Source of the DNA: Nocardioides sp. S5
Lineage (GTDB): Bacteria; Actinomycetota; Actinomycetes; Propionibacteriales; Nocardioidaceae
NCBI RefSeq assembly: GCF_017310035.1
Contig: NZ_CP022296.1
Location: forward strand, 930,001-994,000
Direction: 5' to 3'
DNA: 64,000 bases
Part shown: positions 59,719 to 64,000 of the stretch, one piece after another
Layout: each line of letters opens with the position of its first letter
Position numbering within the stretch: the stretch's first letter is position 1
The notes under the pieces: generated by a model
What the model was told of the DNA's origin: nothing
The model's input: the letters and a program-made list of their open reading frames with translations, nothing else
Database searches by the model: none
Made by a program: the position numbers and the translations under genes

Positions 59719-60543
59719 TCAGCCCGGAAAGGCCGGTGGCACCTCGAGGCCCTCGCCCGCCAGCACTTCGCACAGCAGGTCCGGGCGGTTGGTGATCAGG
59801 CCGTCGACGCCGAGACCGACCAGGTGGCGCATGGTGGCTGCGTCGTCGACGACGTAGGGGATGACGGCGAGACCGGCGGCGTGCGCCGCGTCGACGAGGG
59901 CGGCGGTGGCGTAGGGCTCGTACGCCGGGTCGTCCACGCCGGAGCGGTAGGGCGAGCCGTGGATGGGAGAGATCGCGGTGAAGCCCTGCGTGGCGGCGGC
60001 CGCTACGACGTCGTCGTCGACCACCACGCCGTCGAGCCAGGGGGACGGTCCCTCGTCCGCGCGGAGGTACTTCGGGGACACCAGGACGTTGCGCTCCAGC
60101 CTCGGCTCGGCGTCGCCGACGCGGTCCAGCACGCCCCAGTCGAAGCACTGGATGCTGGTGCGGGACACGAGTCCGTCGATGCGCAGTGCGTCGACGACCT
60201 TCGCGACGAACGCCTCGCGCGTGGTGAGCCCCGAGGAGTCGAGGGCGTCGTACTTGATCTCGAGGTTGACCCGCACAGGGTCTGCGCCGCGCTCGTCGAG
60301 CAGCGCGGCGACCTGGCGCAGCAGCGGCATCGTCGGCGGCAGGTCGGCGCGGGTCAGCTCGCGGATCCTCCGCGTGTCGTCGAGGATCGGGTCGTGGGCG
60401 ACGACCACGTCGTCCTCGGCGGTCAGGTGCACGTCGAGCTCGAGGGTGGAGACCCCGAGCGCGAGGGCGCGGCCGAACGCCTCGAGGGTGTTCTCGGGCC
60501 AGAGGCCGGCGCCGCCGCGGTGGGCCTGGAGGTCGAAGGTCAC
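59719..60543 (-). CDS. Glycerophosphodiester phosphodiesterase
   Basis: Hydrolyses glycerophosphodiesters to glycerol-3-phosphate and an alcohol. The 274 residues show QAHRGGAGLWPENTLEAF with the catalytic His-Arg and Glu, ELDVHLTAEDDVVVAHDPIL with the metal-binding Glu/Asp and second His, VNLEIKY, and IPYVVDDAATMRHLVGLGVD, GLITNRPDLL at the end. No signal peptide. The GTG overlaps the stop of the acyl-CoA ligase (4 bases), so lipid turnover genes are coupled. Its glycerol-3-phosphate product would feed glpD, 15 kb away. Confidence 0.94.
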   Translation of the reverse strand: MTFDLQAHRGGAGLWPENTLEAFGRALALGVSTLELDVHLTAEDDVVVAHDPILDDTRRIRELTRADLPPTMPLLRQVAALLDERGADPVRVNLEIKYDALDSSGLTTREAFVAKVVDALRIDGLVSRTSIQCFDWGVLDRVGDAEPRLERNVLVSPKYLRADEGPSPWLDGVVVDDDVVAAAATQGFTAISPIHGSPYRSGVDDPAYEPYATAALVDAAHAAGLAVIPYVVDDAATMRHLVGLGVDGLITNRPDLLCEVLAGEGLEVPPAFPG

Positions 60544-62396
60544 TCGGAGTACAGGCCGTCGACCACGTCGGCGTACTTGGTCCGCACCACCCGGCGCTTC
60601 AGCTTGAGTGTCGGGGTCAGCTCTTCGGACTCGGCCGTCCACTCGTCGGGCAGCAGCTCCCACGCCTTGACCTGCTCGGGTCGCGAGAGTCGCTCGTTGG
60701 CCTTGTCGACCGCCGCCTGCGCCATGGCGCGGATCTGCGGCTTGGTCGACAGGTCGGCGAGGTCGGTGAACTCGATGCCCATCTTCGCGGCCACGAGCGG
60801 GGCGATCTCCCCGTCGAGGGTGAGGATCGCGACGACGTAGGAGCGGTCGTCGCCGAGCGCCATCGCGTGCCCCACGATCGGCGACTCCTTGAGGTAGTTC
60901 TCGATGTTGGACGGCGCGATGTTCTTGCCCGCGGAGGTGATGATCAGCTCCTTCTTGCGGTCGATGACCGACACGAAGCCGTCCTCGTCGATCGTCCCGA
61001 TGTCGCCGGTGTGGATCCATCCCTCGTCGTCGATGAGCGCCCGCGTGGCCGCCTCCTGCTTGTAGTAGCCCGGGGTGTTGACCGGCCCGCGGCACAGGAT
61101 CTCTCCGTCCTCGGCGAGGCGGACCTCGATGCCGGGGTTGGGCCGCCCGACGGTGCCGAGCCGGAAGCCGTCGGGACCGTTGGCGGTGAAGGCGCCGGTC
61201 GTCTCGGTCATGCCGTAGACGTCGTAGACCTTCAGGCCGAGGCCGCCCATGAACTTCGCCACCTCCAGCGGCATGGGTGCGGCCGCGCTGGCCGCCCACG
61301 TCACCTGGTCGAGGCCGAGGAGCAGGCGGAGGAAGGCGAGGATCGCGGCGTCCGCCTCGGCGTAGGCCTGCTCCACCTCCGGCGTCATCTCGTTGCCGTG
61401 CTCGTGGGCCTGCGTCCAGGCCAGCCCCGCCGCCATCGCGTCGGTGACGAGCTTCTGGTTGGCCGGGTCCGGGTCCTCGGCGAGCTTGGCCGAGATGCCG
61501 GTCTTGATCTTCTCCCACACCCGCGGCACACCGAAGAACGCGGTCGGGTGCACCTCGCCGAGCGCGCCGAGGAGGCCGGCGGGGTCGGGGATCGCGTGCA
61601 CGTGGCTGCCCAGGAACGGGGGGCCGTACGTCGCCAGCACCCGCTCGGCGATGTGCGCGAGCGGGAGATAGCTGACGGTGCGTTGCTGGCCCTGCAGGCC
61701 CGCCGCCTCGAGGGTGGAGACCGCTTCGTACATCACGTTGTGGTGGGTGAGCACGACGCCCTTGGGGTTGCCGGTCGTGCCGGAGGTGTAGAGGAAGGTG
61801 GCCGGCAGGTCGGGGGTGATCCGGTCCATGCGCTCCTCGACGCCGCTCGTGTCGTGACCGCGGGCGAGGAAGTCGGACCAGGTCATCACGCGCGGGTCGT
61901 CGACGCGGTCGGCGTCGTCGAGCATCACGACGTGGCGGATCGAGTCGACGTCGGCGAGCGCCTTCTCCCAGCGCTGGTAGCGGTCGTGGTCCTCCAGGAC
62001 GACCACCACCGGTCGCGACTCTCCGGCGATGAACGACACCTGGTCCTGCGCGAGGGTGTTGTAGATCGACATCGGGACCGCGGCCGCCGTCATCGCGCCG
62101 TAGTCAGCCAGCGTGTGGGCGGTGCGGTTGTTGGCCATGATCGCCACCGGGTCGCCGACCTGCACGCCGAGGTCCATGAACGCAGCGGCGACCTGCTGGG
62201 TCTGCTCCCAGGTCTGCGCCCAGCTGATCGTCGACCAGGTCTCGCCGTCGGGCACGTCGTAGCGGTCGGAGAACGCCGGCTGGTCGGCGTACCTCTCGGA
62301 CGCCTGGCGCACCGTGGCCGGCATGTGCAGGCCGAGGATGCGGGCCTCGTACTCCTCGCGCGCTGCGGCGACGTCGGCAGGGATCTCGTGCGACAT
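60540..62396 (-). CDS. Long-chain fatty-acid--CoA ligase (FadD15-like)
   Basis: AMP-forming enzyme that activates fatty acids to acyl-CoA. The 618 residues have the P-loop-like TFLYTSGTTGNPKGVVLTH, the A5 block VYDVYGMTETTGAFTANG, GWIHTGDIGTIDEDG and IDRKKELIITSAGKNIAP, and the C-terminal Lys in TPTLKLKRRVV. The length and insert match the long-chain (FadD15/FACL) group. The ATG at 62396 has GGAGAG upstream, which excludes a longer N-terminus. Operon with the GDPD. Confidence 0.95.
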   Translation of the reverse strand: MSHEIPADVAAAREEYEARILGLHMPATVRQASERYADQPAFSDRYDVPDGETWSTISWAQTWEQTQQVAAAFMDLGVQVGDPVAIMANNRTAHTLADYGAMTAAAVPMSIYNTLAQDQVSFIAGESRPVVVVLEDHDRYQRWEKALADVDSIRHVVMLDDADRVDDPRVMTWSDFLARGHDTSGVEERMDRITPDLPATFLYTSGTTGNPKGVVLTHHNVMYEAVSTLEAAGLQGQQRTVSYLPLAHIAERVLATYGPPFLGSHVHAIPDPAGLLGALGEVHPTAFFGVPRVWEKIKTGISAKLAEDPDPANQKLVTDAMAAGLAWTQAHEHGNEMTPEVEQAYAEADAAILAFLRLLLGLDQVTWAASAAAPMPLEVAKFMGGLGLKVYDVYGMTETTGAFTANGPDGFRLGTVGRPNPGIEVRLAEDGEILCRGPVNTPGYYKQEAATRALIDDEGWIHTGDIGTIDEDGFVSVIDRKKELIITSAGKNIAPSNIENYLKESPIVGHAMALGDDRSYVVAILTLDGEIAPLVAAKMGIEFTDLADLSTKPQIRAMAQAAVDKANERLSRPEQVKAWELLPDEWTAESEELTPTLKLKRRVVRTKYADVVDGLYSE

Positions 62397-62450
62397 GGCT
62401 CTCCTCGATGTGGCGGGGGTCACATCATGATGGGCGGCGCCAAGCGATGG

Positions 62451-62987
62451 CTAGAGCGGTCCGGTCCGGGGAGTCCCCGGCACCCTGGACGGGAGACGGT
62501 GGAGCGTGAGGTCGTGCAGCTCTCCGGCGTCGAGGGTCAGCGTCATGTAGGTGCAGTGCGGCTGCCGTCGGCGGTCGGTGGGTGAGCCGGGGTTGAGCAG
62601 CCGGAGACCGCTGGTCGTCGTGGTGTCCCACGGGATGTGGCTGTGGCCGAAGACCAGCACGTCGAGATGGGGGTACGCCGCTGACATGCGCGCCTCGCGC
62701 CCCGTCGCCTGGCCGGTCTCGTGCACCACGCCGAGAGCGAGCCCCTCGACCTCGACGGTGGCCACCTCCGGCAGCCGCTCGCGCAGCTCCCCGTGGTCGT
62801 TGTTGCCCCAGCACGCCACCAGCCGGCGCGAGCGCGCGTCGAGCTCGTCGAGGAGGCGTACGTCCACCCAGTCGCCCGCGTGCACCACCAGGTCGGCGTC
62901 GTCGACCGCACGCCACAGCTCCTCGGGCAGGTCCCGGGCCCGCTTGGGCAGGTGGGTGTCCGCCATCAGCAGCACGCGCGTCGCCAT
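62451..62987 (-). CDS. YfcE/MJ0936-type metallophosphoesterase
   Basis: A 178-residue calcineurin-fold phosphoesterase. Metal motifs occur in order: LLMADTHLPKR (D-x-H), VVHAGDWVDVRLL (GDxx), CWGNNDHGELRERLPEVAT (GNxDH), GVVHETGQ and VFGHSHIPWD (GHSH). The closest known group hydrolyses phosphodiesters in vitro, and the natural substrate is open. The ATG is at 62987. It lies upstream of the acyl-CoA ligase on the same strand, separated by 54 bases, and is divergent from the small gene at 63035. Confidence 0.9.
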   Translation of the reverse strand: MATRVLLMADTHLPKRARDLPEELWRAVDDADLVVHAGDWVDVRLLDELDARSRRLVACWGNNDHGELRERLPEVATVEVEGLALGVVHETGQATGREARMSAAYPHLDVLVFGHSHIPWDTTTTSGLRLLNPGSPTDRRRQPHCTYMTLTLDAGELHDLTLHRLPSRVPGTPRTGPL

Positions 62988-63034
62988 GGGGCCAGTCAAC
63001 GCGGCGGGCCAAGGCGGTCGGTAGGTTCGGGGGC

Positions 63035-63316
63035 ATGGCACCCGACGACTCCACCACCGACGACATCGTCGCCGAGGCCGCGCTCCAGCTGTGGTCGGCG
63101 GCGCAGACCGACTTCGACCCCTTCGAGGTCCCGTCCACCGAGTGGCCCGAGACGGCCGTCCCGGTCCGGGACGCCGACATCGCCGTCGACACCCACCTCG
63201 AGGTCGACGAGGTGCGCGCCGCCCTCGAGCGGCTCGACGGCGTGAAGGTCGTCCTGGGTCGCGAGGCCGGCACGTGCAGCGTGCTGCGGGTGATCCCGGA
63301 GGACGCCCCGCTCTGA
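63035..63316 (+). CDS. Hypothetical 93-aa protein
   Basis: A small acidic protein without signal peptide or membrane segment. The end VKVVLGREAGTCSVLRVIPE looks like a beta-alpha-beta fragment. No family recognised. TAGGTT lies seven bases before the ATG (leaderless). A second small gene follows after 15 bases in the same direction, so the two may be one operon. Confidence 0.65.
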   Translation: MAPDDSTTDDIVAEAALQLWSAAQTDFDPFEVPSTEWPETAVPVRDADIAVDTHLEVDEVRAALERLDGVKVVLGREAGTCSVLRVIPEDAPL

Positions 63317-63331
63317 GGCGGGGGACACGAC

Positions 63332-63640
63332 ATGGTCGCGAGCCGATCAGCGCGCGAGCGCAAGGCGGGTGTGCAGGCGGGACCGTCGGCACGCGTGAAG
63401 ATCGACTTCGACGGCGAGCAGCAGTTCCTCTACCGGATCAGCTGCACGACGTGCGTGGCGCGCGGGCGCACGCCGTGGTCGACGCACCGCTCCGGTGGGG
63501 ACAACGGCTTCATGGCCGCGATGGACCGCTGGACCTTCCACCTCGTCGAGAAGCATCCCGGCGAGGACGCGCCGTGCCTGGCCTTCCTGGCGGAGGCCCA
63601 GCAGCGCCTGCACGAGCGGCGCGAGCAGGCGCCGGGGTGA
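63332..63640 (+). CDS. Hypothetical 102-aa protein
   Basis: A small basic protein. RISCTTCVARGRTPWSTHRS carries a Cys-x2-Cys pair, and a later Cys (EDAPCLAFLAEA) with His residues (WTFHLVEKHPGED) could complete a metal site, but this is a guess. No signal peptide. It follows the 93-residue protein and converges on the PspC-domain gene with six bases between stops. Confidence 0.6.
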   Translation: MVASRSARERKAGVQAGPSARVKIDFDGEQQFLYRISCTTCVARGRTPWSTHRSGGDNGFMAAMDRWTFHLVEKHPGEDAPCLAFLAEAQQRLHERREQAPG

Positions 63641-63646
63641 GTCGGC

Positions 63647-63832
63647 TCAGTCGCCCTTGGGCATGACGATCCACGCGATGATGTAGGCGATCTCGCCGGC
63701 GCCCACCAGGCCGAACAGCACGAAGGCGAGGCGGACGAGACCGCGGGAGAGGCCGAAGCGGTCGGCGAGACCGGCGCAGACGCCGGCGATGATCTTGCCC
63801 TGACGGGGGCGGACGAGCGTCGAGGTGGCCAT
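63647..63832 (-). CDS. PspC-domain membrane protein
   Basis: A 61-residue stress-response protein of the PspC family. RPRQGKIIAGVCAGLADRFG is the family's signature and VRLAFVLFGLVGAGEIAYII, AWIVMPKGD the single membrane helix with its basic end. Free-standing short PspC proteins are frequent in actinobacteria. TAGACA lies six bases before the ATG. Confidence 0.88.
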   Translation of the reverse strand: MATSTLVRPRQGKIIAGVCAGLADRFGLSRGLVRLAFVLFGLVGAGEIAYIIAWIVMPKGD

Positions 63833-63877
63833 GGTCCATGTCTACCCGACCAGTGCGCGCGCACCTAGGCTCGCTGC

Positions 63878-64000
63878 ATGCCCGACTTCACCTGGCTGCC
63901 GGCCAACCGAGCCGCGGTCGAGGACGTCGAGGCCGTCTTCGCCACGGGTGGCGCGCACAAGTGCCGCTGCCAGGCGATGAAGGTGCCGGGCTGGATCTGG
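63878..64000 (+). CDS. GNAT-family acetyltransferase, N-terminal fragment (cut by window end)
   Basis: 41 codons are visible. HKCRCQAMKVPGWIW matches the Cys-rich N-terminal block of a group of actinobacterial GNAT proteins. TAGGCT is six bases before the ATG, so it is leaderless. The remainder lies outside the window, so the assignment rests on this block alone. Confidence 0.6.
   Translation, partial: MPDFTWLPANRAAVEDVEAVFATGGAHKCRCQAMKVPGWIW

Overview
This is 64 kb of GC-rich chromosome from an actinobacterium. It most resembles the Nocardioidaceae (Nocardioides-like), and the placement is inferred from gene content and order. The support is a mycothiol-dependent formaldehyde dehydrogenase, a DUF222-HNH (13E12-type) protein, an AbiEi/DUF559 protein, SigE-family sigma factors, many GTG starts and many near-leaderless promoters. 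The gene order rplM-rpsI-glmM-glmS-acpS-nnr-alr-tsaE-tsaB-rimI-tsaD-groES-groEL-guaB-guaB3-choD-like-guaA matches the core backbone I recall from Mycobacterium (Rv3443c down to Rv3396c). No rRNA, tRNA or CRISPR array was seen.

Layout. 0-8.5 kb: the 3' end of a pullulanase, a three-gene cluster (long helical protein, small protein, lipoprotein), citrate synthase convergent on it across a bidirectional terminator, a secreted beta-propeller and a DAO-type oxidoreductase. 8.5-15.8 kb: rplM-rpsI behind a long structured leader, glmM, a tandem GNAT protein, a frameshifted membrane-protein gene, an HxlR regulator divergent from an NAD(P)-binding protein, an AbiEi/DUF559 gene bracketed by two near-identical palindromes, and coaA. 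15.9-24.7 kb: a tightly overlapping run glmS-acpS-nnr-alr-hydrolase-(GNAT-tsaE fusion)-tsaB-rimI-tsaD, covering cell-wall sugar and D-alanine supply, carrier-protein activation, NAD(P)H repair and the tRNA t6A pathway.

24.7-36.3 kb is an accessory block between tsaD and groES. It holds WXG100-like proteins with a divergent lipoprotein, an IS110-family element, a SigE-type sigma factor with its membrane beta-propeller partner, mscR with a metallo-beta-lactamase-fold hydrolase, an XRE regulator, a GH3 lipoprotein and a THUMP-like methyltransferase. 36.3-51.3 kb: groES-groEL behind two CIRCE operators, a second sigma/beta-propeller pair, guaB, a TetR regulator, guaB3, glpD, a succinate-semialdehyde dehydrogenase, a GMC (ChoD-like) oxidoreductase and guaA.

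51.3-64 kb: a GNAT, the HNH gene with a dispersed repeat inside it, a small upstream ORF coupled to a membrane protein, a sodium:solute symporter with a small membrane partner, a short binding-protein-like lipoprotein, map, a secreted trypsin-like protease, a third beta-propeller, a GDPD, a long-chain acyl-CoA ligase, a YfcE-type phosphoesterase, small proteins, a PspC-domain protein and the start of another GNAT.

The most notable observations are: (i) a compact RNA-like fold over the IS110 transposase start that hides its Shine-Dalgarno and could be a bridge-RNA core; (ii) matching palindromes on both sides of an AbiEi/DUF559 nuclease-like gene; (iii) one promoter motif shared by both sigma factor genes and an orphan paralogue of their beta-propeller partners; (iv) a branched palindromic element between groES and groEL; (v) a GNAT-TsaE fusion.
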